From: Garcia nutans
Taxonomy: Eukaryota; Streptophyta; Magnoliopsida; Malpighiales; Euphorbiaceae
Length of the DNA: 64,000 nt
Assembly (NCBI GenBank): GCA_947685225.1
Contig: CANTUV010000008.1
Span: forward strand, 45,257,501 to 45,321,500
Reading direction: 5' to 3'
Shown here one piece after another: positions 1-10,577 of this stretch. The notes beneath the pieces are model-generated. The model saw nothing but the letters and a program-made list of their open reading frames with translations. It was not told where the DNA came from and searched no databases. The position numbers and the translations under genes were made by a program. Numbering within the stretch: the first letter of the stretch is position 1; each line of letters starts with the position of its first letter.

Positions 1-2258
1 CCCTTTGGCTTGTGCAATGCACCTGCAACTTTTCAGAGATGCATGATGTCTGTCTTCTCAGACATGATTGATGATTTTATTGAGGTATTTATGGATGACT
101 TTTCTGTTTTTGGTAGTTCTTTTGATAATTGCCTCAATAAACTTGTTCGTGTACTTGAGAGATGCATTGAATGTAACCTCACTTTAAGTTGGGAAAAGAG
201 TCATTTTATGGTTACTCAGGGCATTGCCTTAGGTCATGTGGTCAAGTAAAGGGATTGAGGTGGATAAGGCTAAAGTTGAATTGATTGCTAAGTTACCCCC
301 ACCTACCTCTGTTAAGGGAATAAGAAGTTTCTTAGGGCATGCAGGTTTTTACAGGAGGTTTATTAAGGATTTTTCCAAAATAAGCCAACCATTGTGCCAT
401 TTGTTAGGGAAAGATGTTCCATTTGAATTTACAGCACAATGCATGCAAGCTTTTAATTCCCTTAAAGAAAAATTGACTAGTGCACCAGTAATAGTAGCTC
501 TTGTTTGGTCTTTACCTTTTGAAATCATGTGCGATGCCTCTAATCATGCAGTAGGAGCTGTTCTTGGGTAAAAGGGTTGATAAATACTTGAGAGTAATAT
601 ATTATGCTAGCTTGACCCTGAATAGTGCACAAATGAACTACACCACAACTGAAAAGGAAATGTTAGCTGTTGTTTTTGCTTTAGATAAGTTTAGAGCATA
701 TTTAATTGGGTCAAAAATTATTGTGCATTCTGATCATGCAGCTTTAAAATATCTTTTAACAAAACAACATGCTAAACCGCGCTTAATTAGATGGGTGTTG
801 TTATTGCAAGAATTTGATTTCCAAATCAAGGATACTAAGGGTAGTGAGAATGTTGTTGCTGATCATTTATCCAGATTACCCTTCTTTAGTGAAAATCTTG
901 CATCTGATAGCATTCATAAAAATTTAGAAGCATTTCCTGATGAGCAGCTGTTTGTGGTATTTGATGCACCTTGGTTTGCAGATATTGCTAACTATCTTGC
1001 TTGTGGTATATTGCGTACTAACATGTCATTTCAGGAAAAGAAAAGGTTTTTACACTTGAGTAAGTTTTATTTTTGGGATGAACCTTATCTATTCCGGATA
1101 TGCAAAGATGAGATAGTTCGCAGGTGTGTATCTGAGGAAGAACAACTGAGTGTTCTTCAATTTTGTCATGACCTTCACTGTGGGGGTCATTTTGGAGGAA
1201 GAAAGACTGCAGAAAAGGTGCTTCAAAGTGGTTTTTACTGGCCTACTTTATTTAAAGATGCTCAAGAGTATTGTAAGCACTGTGATCGTTGCCAAAGAGT
1301 AGGTAACATTGGGAGGAGAAATGAAATGCCCCTTCAATCATATATTGTTGTTGAACTGTTTGATGTGTGGGGAATAGACTTCATGGGTCCTTTCCCCAAG
1401 TCCTTTGGTTATGAATATATTTTAGTTGCTGTTGATTATGTTTCCAAATGGGTGGAGGCAATCCCCACCCGTACTAATGATGCTAATGTGGTTGTTAAAT
1501 TTGTGAAGGAAAACATTCTTAGCAGATTTAGCACACCAAGAGTGATAGTCAGTGATGGGGGAAGTCATTTTTGCAATAGGCTTTTTGAGAAGTTAATGCA
1601 CAAATCTGGTGTGAAGCACAAGGTGGCGACCCCATATCATCCACAGACTTCTGGACAAGTGGAAACATCCAACAAGCAGATTAAAGGAATTCTGGAGAAA
1701 ACAGTCAACTTATCAAGGAAAGATTGGGCAAGTAGATTGCATGATGCACTATGGGCATATCGGGCTGCTTTCAAAACTCCTCTTGGTATGAGTCCATACC
1801 GATTGGTGTTTCGAAAAGCTTGTCACTTACCAGTGGAGTTGGAGCACAGAGTGTATTGGGCAATCAAGACTCTGAATTTGGACTTGGACAAAGTGAAGAG
1901 AGAACGATTCCTGCAAATTTCAGAGTTAGATGAGATGAGAAATGAGGCGTATGAGAGCTCGAGAATTTACAAGGATCGCTCTAAAGCACTTCATGATAGA
2001 ATTATAGTGCGAAAGATATTGAGTCTAGGTATGAAATTTTTACTTTTTAACTCTTGACTCCGTCTTTTTCCATGTAAACTCAAGTCTCGATGGAGTGGTC
2101 CTTTCGAGATAACTCAGATGTATCCTTCTGGTGCCATTAAATTGCTTAACTCTTGAACGAGTGAGACTTTTAAAGTGAATGGACAGAGAGTTAAACCATA
2201 CAATGAAGGATTTCAAGAAGTGAGGGTCATTGACAGCACTTTGATCCATGATCCCTAG
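1..2258 (+). pseudogene. pol: A1 pol remnant: reverse transcriptase, RNase H, integrase
   Basis: Reverse transcribes the element RNA and integrates the copy. The frame opens with PFGLCNAPATFQRCM and the catalytic FMDDF motif near base 90. RNase H follows (FEIMCDASNHAVG near 520, TTTEKEMLAVVFALDKF near 645). The integrase has an HHCC-type zinc region (HDLHCGGHFGGRKTAEKV... CKHCDRCQ, about 1170-1300) and the DDE core starting at WGIDFMGPF near 1370. There are frameshifts near 240 and 560, where three overlapping frames are needed. A TGA at 2055-2057 sits where A3 encodes LRLRLFPG. The sense then continues in pieces to a TAG at 2256-2258. The gene is dead but easily recognised as Athila-type. 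Confidence 0.9.
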
Positions 2259-2282
2259 GCTTTGCATGATGTCCAGCTTTAT

Positions 2283-2316
2283 GACATTAAAGAAGCGCTA
2301 AATGGGAGGCAACCCA
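2283..2316 (+). other. Conserved post-pol element with TGGG...CCCA hairpin
   Basis: About 25 bases after the pol stop, the sequence GACATTAAAGAAG is followed by GGGAGGCAACCCA. A3 has the same arrangement at 43497-43530, also just after pol. Flanking DNA of A1 and A3 is much less alike. TGGG and CCCA can pair across AGGCAA to form a small hairpin. A role in RNA processing or packaging is possible but is only inference. Confidence 0.5.
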
Positions 2317-2517
2317 TCAGTTTGCATTTATTCTTTATAGTTGTAATTTTAATTTAGCATGTTTAGATTTTATGTTTAGTCTAAATAAATGGAATGGGTG
2401 CTTTGATCGGTTTTTATCTTTCTAATGTGTTTCAGGGTTGATTGGAGAAGAGGTTTGCAATTTCTTTGATAATTGGTGATATAAATAAAAAATGATAATA
2501 AAAAAATTAATTAAAAA
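2317..2517 (+). other. A1 spacer between pol and palindrome cluster
   Basis: AT-rich non-coding DNA. The only notable signal is a pyrimidine-rich run ending in TTTCAG near 2430-2436, which looks like a splice acceptor and could serve a spliced RNA for the downstream ORF. No other structure was seen. Confidence 0.3.
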
Positions 2518-2760
2518 GTGGCAGAGAGTGACACGGCCAAAGGACTTGGCTGTGTCCCTTGGCCGTGTCACTGGACACGGCCAAGTCTTCACCAAAAAAA
2601 AAATTGCTCTTTGATTTTTTTTTATTTTGCACCTCTAGTTCCAGTAGCAGACACAGGCATGGCACACGGCCAAGTCATTGGCCGTGTCCCTCAAAAAGCA
2701 CATGACACGGTCGTGTTGCCCACAACTTGGCCGTGTCTCCCATCTTTTCACTTTAAAAAG
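2518..2760 (+). promoter_or_regulatory. ACACGGCC/GGCCGTGT palindrome cluster ahead of the ORF-1-like gene
   Basis: A GC-rich island in AT-rich DNA with several copies of GACACGGCCAAGTC and its partner GGCCGTGTC, each pair able to fold into a hairpin. The last copy (CAACTTGGCCGTGTCTC) is shared with the palindrome cluster of the A1 LTR. It is followed about 14 bases later by a TATA-like TTTAAAAA (2752-2758), a CT-rich leader, and the ATG at 2992. The same order (palindromes, then TATA) occurs in the LTR. A promoter role is inferred. Confidence 0.45.
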
Positions 2761-2991
2761 CCATGATTTTTGCACAGATGTTCCATTAAATCCCTAAATT
2801 CCTGTTTCTTCATCTCTCTCGCTCTCTCACTCTCTCTCTCGCAAACTCCATTCTTTGTGCTTCCAAGCTCAAAATCCTCCATTAAACCTCAAATCTCTTC
2901 ACCAAAACTAGAAATAATCCATTAAAACTTCATCTTTTCTCATAAAAGTTTAATTTAATCAAGTTTTAGTGAATTTTTCAGATTTCTCAAG

Positions 2992-4113
2992 ATGCCAAGA
3001 ACAAAGATTGTTTCACACCACAAGAAGAAGAGGCCTACAACCGAAGGAGCTTTTTCCTCATCATCAACTTTATCTTTGAAGAGAGCAAGTCTTTTGGCTC
3101 GGGGTTTTTTCCCGACAAGGTATGTTAATGATGAATCACTTGATGCTCTGCAAATTAGGACTAATTTTTATCGATATGTGCAATTTCTTGGGTTGGAGAC
3201 TCTAGTTTCCTTGTGACCTTTGCAGTTTGAGGAGCTGACTTTGGAATTTCTAACATCTCTTAAGGTTGAAAGAGATGATAAGAGAATCTGCACTAGAATG
3301 AGTTTTAAATTGCTGGGTAAATCATTTGTGCTGAATATTGAACAGTTAAATGCTATATATGGTTTCCATCAGCATGGGGAAAGGTCGGTACCTAAAGAAT
3401 TTAAACAACAATTTGCTTGGGGAGCTTTAGGCTTGGGTACTTATGTGGCCAAATTGGCCAAAGCATCTAAATTAAGAAATTCCGCTTTGAGGGATTTGCA
3501 TCGGTTTATGTCTTGCGGATTCTTTGCTCGGAAGGAGAGCCCGGGTGTGGTTGAATTAAGTGAGCTATTTTTCCTTGATTGTGCTTGTAATTCAATGCAT
3601 GTTAGTGTCGGCTATTGGTTAGCCGATATTTTTGATACTGTGGCTAATAAAAGAAAGGGGGCAATTTGTGTTGGAGGGTTGATTACCACATTAGCAGTAG
3701 CCCTTATTGAAAATTTTGACCCGAGTACCAGTCGCATGACTAGAATTTTGGGTAATGACTCATTAGATTTGGCCACATTAGAGAAAATGCATATGGTGGT
3801 GCATAGGAGAGGGGCTTATATGATGGCTTCAGCTGAGCCAGAAGCACCGGGGGACAGGCAGAAGAGAGCACGGGTCGAAGAGAAGTCCGACTCGGATTCT
3901 CTAGATCTAGATGAGGATGCTCCGGTCTCAAAAACTCAAGAGGTACTTATTAGGATTGAGGCCTTGGAAGGAAAGGTAGATCGACTGGAGGGCAAGGTGG
4001 ATCATAACCATGCTGAGGTCTTGCAGCAGTTGGAACAGATTAATAGCAACCTTGCGAAGATCTTGAGTCTCCATCCCTCGACTGCATCATCTTCACGCCC
4101 GCCTTTTCCATAG
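2992..4113 (+). pseudogene. Athila ORF-1-like protein (historically called env-like), one in-frame stop
   Basis: About 373 codons in one frame, broken only by a TGA at 3214-3216. The region FPTRYVNDESLDALQ, then FEELTLEFLTSL, then MSFKLLGKSFVLNIEQLNAIYGF, resembles the ATHILA ORF-1 family (Pfam PF03078) as I remember it. The N-terminus is basic (HHKKKRP). The C-terminal third has an acidic serine-rich stretch after DRQKRARVEEK, a possible nuclear signal. It then has a heptad-like segment (ALEGKVDRLEGKVDHNHAEV) that should form a coiled coil. I see no signal peptide and no convincing membrane segment, which argues against an envelope role. The start is the first ATG after the CT-rich leader. 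Confidence 0.65.
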
Positions 4114-5684
4114 ATTTTGAGTTCCTTGCTTTATTTTGTTTAGTGTATTTTTGTTATTATTTTTCGTTTTTGTTTTTCATGTTAACATTTTATATTTGGA
4201 TATTTTATTTTTATATATTGTACTTTTGTTTTTGAACTTTTGTGTTTGTGATGGAAAGTTAGGGTTTTGCCTCACCAGGGTACGATAGAAGAAAGGTTGT
4301 CCTTTAACTCTTTTTATTTATTATTCTTGTTTTCCATTGAGGACAATGTAAATTCTAAAGTGTGGGGTACTCTTTAAGCTTTTCTTTAATTTTTGTTTGG
4401 TTTGTCTTAGTGTGTTTTATTGTGTGTTGTGCATGGCATAATTGTTGAAATCTTATTGATCTTTTCTGTGATTTTAGCATTATAGTTGAGACTTTAGTAT
4501 CAGCATAGAGATTAGCATTTGAATTCATTCAGGATCAATTTTCACATTCTGCAATTTATGACATATAAATCTTTGAGAACCCACCTGTGTGAGTTTTGAG
4601 CCTCATAATTTGATATTATTATCAGTTGATTTTCTTTTCTTAAGTGTGCACCTTCATGATTTTGCATCTCTAGAGTTTGCTTTTGCATACTAATTGAACT
4701 TACATTATGATTTCATCTCAAGTTTTAAAATGATGAAGGCAAATTAGGCTAGCCCTTTAGCTTAAAAAGACCTCCCTTAATATTGATTTCCTTAGTGAGC
4801 CAAGTTGAGCCTTTGACCTTTTCTTGTTTGATCAACACAATTCTCAACTTAACATGTTCTTATTTTCATCATACCTGCATTAAGGAATGGAGTTTTATGA
4901 TATGACAATAGGGTGGTTTATTTCAAAGTGTGGGGTAAGCAAGTAAAAAAAATAGTATTGCTATTTGGGGTTGAAATGCATACTTTGCACATTGTATTTG
5001 ATTAAGAGTTGATTATTCTTTTCCTCTACATTTTAAGCTAGATGTTCCATGCAAGTTTATATTTTGTATATATATATATTAAAAAAAATGAAATGATAAA
5101 AATAAAAAAAAAAAGAAAAAGTGAAAAAAAAGTTATATATATATACAAAATCCATATATGTTCTAGCATTGGTCATCAAAAGAGGAATGTCGACTCATGT
5201 ATTTTTCTTTAAGTATGCAAGTATATGAAATTATTAAGGGTTGGAGAGTATGCCATTTTTGGGAGCTATGAGTTTCTTAGCAAGAGTATTGTCTAATGTA
5301 AATACTCCATTTCTTGATGCTCCAGCCTAAATGTCTTTTCTCACACCTTTACCTTAGCCCCATTACATCCAAATGAAAGACCTTCGGATTATTTCTTGAG
5401 AAAATCAGTGAGGGAGATTGGATAATTAAGCAAGTTTATGGTAGTATGCAGTCATGAGTGGTTTGAGTGAATTAACCTTTGAAATCGAGTGAAACACTTA
5501 GAAGAGAGATAAGGTTTGTATGTCTGGATTAATGAATGAGTTAAGAAAATCTTGATTGAAGGAAATTGCAAATATTTATGGCTGAGTCTTAAAGGATTTC
5601 ATCTTATATGCTGGAATTATAGTTAAGATTGTTTGAGTTTTTAATTTATGCCATGTGAATTTGCTTGAGGACAAGTAAAGTTTT
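4114..5684 (+). other. A1 3' untranslated region with two internal PPT-like motifs
   Basis: About 1.6 kb without coding sense. CATTGAGGACAATG followed by AAGTGTGGGGTA lies at 4335-4370, and AAGTGTGGGGTAA at 4926-4938. Both look like the true polypurine tract at 5685-5697. A3 and A2 have the same first motif near 43632 and 46731. A short AT and purine stretch lies at 5060-5150. Confidence 0.6.
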
Positions 5685-5698
5685 AAGTGTGGGGTAGT
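5685..5698 (+). other. A1 polypurine tract
   Basis: AAGTGTGGGGTAG lies directly before the LTR start TGTTTTATTAG at 5699. It would prime plus-strand DNA synthesis. The same core precedes the A3 3' LTR at 44823-44834. Confidence 0.75.
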
Positions 5699-7288
5699 TG
5701 TTTTATTAGTTTTTGTTATAGATTTGTGTCTTGTTTATTATAATAATTATTGTTTTATTTAGGTATTTTGTTAGTTTAAATCGGTTTATTTAGTGTTTTT
5801 GTTAATTTTGGCAGTTTTAGTTTATTTCAATATTTATGTCGTTTTTGATCTTGTTTTTAGTATGGTGTTTATGTTTTGTTGGTTATTGTTTATTTACTTT
5901 TTGTTTAAAGTTTGTTTGAAGTTTTGTTTTAGGTTAAAAAGCCAAGGAACCAAGACTGAAGGGAAAATGGACAGTAGCTGACACATGGAGAGGACACGGC
6001 CAAGTCACTGGCCGTGTCCCATACCAAGTTAAAGAAGAAGAGCAAGTCACAGAGAAGGACACAAGCAAGGGACACGGCCAAGTCAGTGGCCGTGTCCCTC
6101 CAAAAAGGCTCCAACACGGCCAAGTCACTCCAACTTGGCCGTGTCTCACTAAGTTCCAAAGGAAAAGAAGATTAAAATTAAACAGAAGCAAACACAGGCA
6201 AGGGACACGGCCAAGTCACTGGCCGTGTCCCTCCAAAGACCACCCACATGGCCAAGTCACCTCCAACTTGGCCGTGTCTCTCATGACCAAAGACGTAGCA
6301 GATTTTTTTAAAGCTGAGAATTCGTATAAAAGAAAAAAAGAGAAGCTAGGGTTTGGGGGGCGATTTGGAGATTGAATTGAGCCGTCAGAGAGTGAAGTTA
6401 GGGTTTTAACTTTGTTTTCTTTGATTTTGATTACACTTTGGATTAATCTAGCTTAGATTAGATTGTTCTAGCCATTGATACATCCTTCTTGCAAGAGTTG
6501 AACAAGAGATTCTTCAGAAGCTTCAAGGAGTTTGTAACTTGGTTTTGTTCTCGAACTTATTCTCTTTATTTTCATTGAAATTGTATTAATGGATATTATA
6601 ATGTCTAAATTGATTTCTTTGGTTATTAATGAGATGAGTATGTTTGATAGCAATATGAACTAATTTGATCTAGTCTAGGGTTTGTATGGATTTGCTATGA
6701 TTGTATGAATTGGTTATTCTCTTAGCTAATAATTTCTTTAGCCTTGATTGAATGAATTATTGCTAATATATAATTGATTGGCCACCAATTATGTGTTTTA
6801 GGTATTAGATGATGGATTGAGAGATGAAGTCTAATACTGGAACAATTCAATTAAGGACTTAGGTGAATTAGAGATATAACCTATTAAAAAGATTATTTCA
6901 ATTATAACAAGATTAGTTGAAAAAGGTTTGAATGCGAGAGCTTATTTCCTTGACTCGATTAATTAAGTTGTTTGAGATTTAATCATTGAAATTAAATTAG
7001 TTAAGAGGAATAACCATTCATACATATAAGTAGTAGAGAAGTGCAAACCCTAGACCTTTCTATCAAGTGAATCAAAACATCAGTTTAATTTACTTTTATT
7101 AGTTTTAAACTTCAATCAATCTTTTTCATTAGTTAATAATTTAAATTTCTTCATTACTTGTTAATTATAATTTGATAATCAATTAGCCACTTTAGCTTCC
7201 TTGTGAGACGACCTTGGGGCGATCACCTTTGCTACAACTACCTCGTATACTTGCGATGCTTTGTGGTAGAGTTAATTCGAGTGCAACA
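5699..7288 (+). repeat. A1 3' LTR
   Basis: Starts TGTTTTATT right after the polypurine tract and ends GTGCAACA, about 1590 bp. The last 90 bases (GAGACGACCTTGGGGCGAT ... ACTTGCGATGC) parallel the ends of the A2 and A3 LTRs. It holds a palindrome cluster at 5992-6280 and a TATA box (TATAAA, 6325-6330) followed by an AGGGTTTGGGG leader, so U3 runs to about 6350. The other LTR is outside the window. Confidence 0.75.
5992..6280 (+). repeat. Palindrome cluster in A1 LTR U3
   Basis: Three direct repeats of about 90-100 bases. Each carries GGACACGGCCAAGTCA, a short loop, and TGGCCGTGTCCC, then a second pair CCAAGTCAC...CAACTTGGCCGTGTCTC. Each pair is a hairpin. The cluster ends 45 bases upstream of TATAAA at 6325. 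It is much richer in GC than the LTR around it. Confidence 0.8.
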
Positions 7289-8109
7289 CGTGTCACTACC
7301 CATGTCATTAATTCTGCCTTACAAAAACTTTGACATGTCCAACAATACGGGTGTGTTAATGGCCGTGTAAATTATCTTGCCTTACAGTAGCTATGACACA
7401 TCTAACGACATGGCTGTATCACTAGTCGTGCCATCAACGTTGAAACTCAGCACTGTTGACGTGCCTAACGACATGGCCGTGTCAAGCAAAATTCATGCAT
7501 TTCGTACACTATACCATTTCAACACAACCAGCTCCAAACTCAACTTAAATTTAACCATTTCTTCAATCCAACCTTAAAATCATCATAAACTACTTAAAAC
7601 CAAGTTTATACATACCGAAAATAAGCTATTACAACATGCTAATACATAATCCCAAATTCCACAAATCATATTCTTCCATAAAATCCCAAAGAACTTGCAA
7701 AATTGATAAATAACTTACCAATTGATAAAGAATCCTCAAGAGCTCCACTTAAATCCTTAAAATCCTTTCAATCCTTGGTGTAAATAAGAAGAACTCACTC
7801 TCTTCTCACCTCTCTCTCTCTATCACAATGCAAAGAAGAAGAAAGAAAAGGGAAAAGAAAATATCTCTTCTTTTAATCCATCCTTATCTATATATATATA
7901 TATATTACTTTATATTTTAACTTTTACTCCTTTTATATGTGGTGTATATACTAGGTATATGTATATGTCATATTTACTTCAAATATATTTCACATATACA
8001 TTCTACTATATCACTTAAAATCCTTTCATTTTTCATTTAAATCATTTATTTAATTTATCCAATTTAATTTTAATTTTTAGTTAAATTTTTAAAAATTAGG
8101 GATATTGCA
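7289..8109 (-). repeat. C1: truncated chromovirus LTR hosting A1
   Basis: The right end (AGGGATATTGCA) matches the right end of the complete minus-strand chromoviral LTR at 47919-50435 (GGGATATTACA). It also carries the same kind of degenerate 60-base units with GACATGGCCGTGTC-like palindromes (7289-7490). The middle has a Lys/Asn-coding AT-rich region and a CTCTCT run, as in C2. The left part is missing from the window because A1 lies there. It is followed by a C-rich run (purine-rich on the minus strand) that could be its PPT. Confidence 0.6.
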
Positions 8110-9487
8110 CCCCCCCCTCTTGTTTCCATCTTGGGACAACAATTGTATTTTCTTTTTTGACTGAGTTTGTATATGAGAGATTGTTGTGTCTTTGTAGGTT
8201 TCATGGTTTGAACCTTTTCTTTTTAAATTTTTTGAGAATTTGAGTTGCTTGTTGAAAGATTGGTTATTATTTTGAGACATTATTGTGATTAAGTAAAACT
8301 AGCATCTGATTTTTTTCTTGAAATAAAAGGAAAAATTTTTAACATAAAAAAGATGATTAATTATTTGTTCAATAGTACTAGAGTCCTTTTTAGAACTTAG
8401 GCACAGTCAAGGTGGTACCTAGGCACTTGGTTGAATTCAATTCTATGACTCCCAATTAAGTTCTGAGACTGAAATTGGAACTTAGCAGCAGATGTATGAG
8501 ATGTCATGAGAATGTTATTCCTAACAATTTTCTATTAAAAATATTAACCAATCAAGTTGAGTCATTCTTAATAATTTGCTACCAAAAAGAAATTCAAAGA
8601 ATCCAGTTGACATGGTGGAGTTGAGAAATTTTTTAAACTGTTTCTCTTTTCCTTTTCCCAGTAGTTGCTTACTTTGATTTTTAGACATGAAGATGCATGG
8701 GCATTTCATTATTTTTAGATTTTTACATTTTTGCGTTAGTGACTAGTGATTTTGCCTAAGATTTCACCATATAATGTTTTTTCAACATCTAAATAGTGTC
8801 ATCATTTATGATTGGAAAAATAACTTGTTTAATTGTTAGAAGACACAATTTTATAAAAAAATACAGAAAAATAAAGTTATTTATAAGATATACACAAACT
8901 TTTCCTGAGAATTATTAAGGTAAAGTTAAATTTTGTTCATGAGAATAAACTAAACAACAAAAAGAAGAGTTGCGTGATATATTCAGGAAATTTTCATTGT
9001 AAATTTTAAATTTTCTTCTTTCTATTTTAGACTAGTAACCTGTCATCTAGTTAGTTCAACTCCAAGGCTTGCTTTTATTTATCCATTTCATCTTAATTCC
9101 CTATGTATGAGTTTTGGTGCATTGCAACTCATGCAATGCATATACACACCCCAATTCCATAATTCACACATTGGCCTACTTTGGTGGAATTCCCTACAGC
9201 TGAATTCCATTGGTCGAAATTAGAATTATTCATTCATTTATATATTTTATTTTATTTTTACTAACTCCACCTCTTTATATGCCGAGATGCAGGTGATGTT
9301 TAGAGTGATTTTGAGTCTACTAAATTTGCTAGGTATCATCTTCTCAATAAAAAGTTTCATTTCATTGTTGAATTTTATTCTACAATTCAGTAAAATCTTT
9401 TGTAAATGTGACATTTGAAAGTTGTAACTTTTATTTTATAGGAGATATTATGTATATAATCATACACTTGATACCAAAGAACTTACA
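8110..9487. other. Unassigned AT-rich interval
   Basis: No ORF with recognisable sense on either strand, no RNA gene and no LTR border was found. The first bases on the minus strand (GAAACAAGAGGGGGGG) could be the polypurine tract of C1. If so, some of this could be C1 internal DNA, but no integrase or chromodomain sequence is visible where C2 has it. It could equally be old, decayed repeat or genuine low-copy DNA. Confidence 0.3.
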
Positions 9488-9528
9488 AGGGCAAAAATCC
9501 CTGCTCACAGCGGTGACTCCACTGGGGA
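9488..9528 (+). other. T1 5' LTR end and primer-binding site
   Basis: The last bases of the LTR (GGGCAAAAATCC ... CTCACA) end at 9509. They are followed by CGGTGACTCCACTGGGGA at 9511-9528. T3 has the matching TGGTGACTCCACTAGGG next to its 5' LTR. This is the type of PBS seen in Tat/Ogre elements. I do not assert the tRNA. Confidence 0.6.
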
Positions 9529-10577
9529 TAAGAGAAGTTGATTCCATTAGTCTTTATATTATTCTATTCTTTCTTACCATGGTATTATCCATTTCATCAT
9601 TAGATTGCATTGTGTGCATGAGTTAGGACGCCCGTATAACCCGTGTTGTGTTATGTAAGGGATACCATGCTTTCACTCAAGGTATGGAGATCGAGCATGG
9701 CATAACCACTCATAGCCTTGTACCTTTTGGTATATACTTGATATGGGAACTTAAGCCTTTTAACCCAAAGACTAAAGCTCATGTAATTGGCCTAGTTACT
9801 TTCCATAGGTTTTTACCCCAAATGCTTATTGTTTGACTATGGTTAATTTATCTTGGTTTAAATCATGGCTTATTTGGTTTGTTCTTTTTCTAATATGACC
9901 TAATTACATTGTGAGCTCAAATAAATTATTCTTTAAAATCCAAAAGACCAATCTATTTTTTAAAACTTTTCAAGATGGTCTTTAGACATAAAACTTTTCT
10001 AAAAACAAATCAAAAATTCTTTTTTCATGACTCAAATACCAAGTTAAAAATCCATTTTTTCTTAAAATCTTTTTACAATGGGTTTTTTCAAAAAAAATTA
10101 TTTTTCATTTCATCCAACATTTTCTTACAAACAGCATGCAAATTATTTAGGTCAATTATGGAAATACCAAAAATCAATTATGAGCCTAGTTTATACTAAG
10201 AGTTATTAATCATGGGCTTGTTTTTGGCATGAATCACTAGTTACTTTTTCAAGTGAGAAATCTATTTATAATAAACCTCTTAATTTAGTTTTAATCCAAT
10301 ATAGCTTAAAAGCTACTTTAGTTGGTTGAATGGAATAAGAACTAATTAATGGGAATTATCATAGACTGATTTCCATTTTTTTATTGAAACGTCTGAGGGA
10401 AATAATCGAAAACAAGATACCCCATGTTGGTATTTTGTTAACCATATTACCTAGGAAAAGAGACTCCATTCGTGTGTGGATGTTATAATGTTGGAAGGAA
10501 CATCCTATTTATCCTTATTTGTTTATTGTTTGTGCATAAATGCATACATGCATCACATCACATATCATTAATCCTTT
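9529..10577 (+). other. T1 leader with a conserved open frame (9648-9836)
   Basis: About 1 kb between PBS and gag. A 62-codon frame (VLCKGYHAFTQGMEIEHGIT...) has a close counterpart at 31021-31218 on the minus strand in T3. It has no ATG at its start (GTG), so it may not be translated. Ogre-type Tat elements can carry an ORF before gag, which makes the position suggestive. The rest is AT-rich. Confidence 0.4.

Larger units (their letters stand above)
1..7288 (+). mobile_element. A1: Athila-type Ty3/gypsy element, 3' half
   Basis: The window opens inside the reverse transcriptase of this element. The order is RT, RNase H, integrase, a second ORF, a long 3' untranslated region, a polypurine tract (AAGTGTGGGGTAG) and a 3' LTR. 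This order, the FMDDFSVFG form of the RT catalytic motif and the ORF-1-like gene after pol are features of the Athila lineage. The LTR ends at GTGCAACA, and the next bases belong to a chromoviral LTR, so A1 inserted into older element C1. The 5' LTR and gag lie outside the window, so the target duplication cannot be checked. Confidence 0.85.

Noticed and set aside
2040..2267. Minus-strand frames opposite A1 pol, and others opposite A3 pol (40416-43147)
   Set aside because: Shadows of well-supported pol sense on the plus strand.
7289..7320. Continuation of the A2 3' LTR after C2
   Set aside because: TCACTACCCATGTCATTA fits A2 text at 22738, but the location and the following text belong to the C1 LTR. 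The match shows shared units, not one split LTR.
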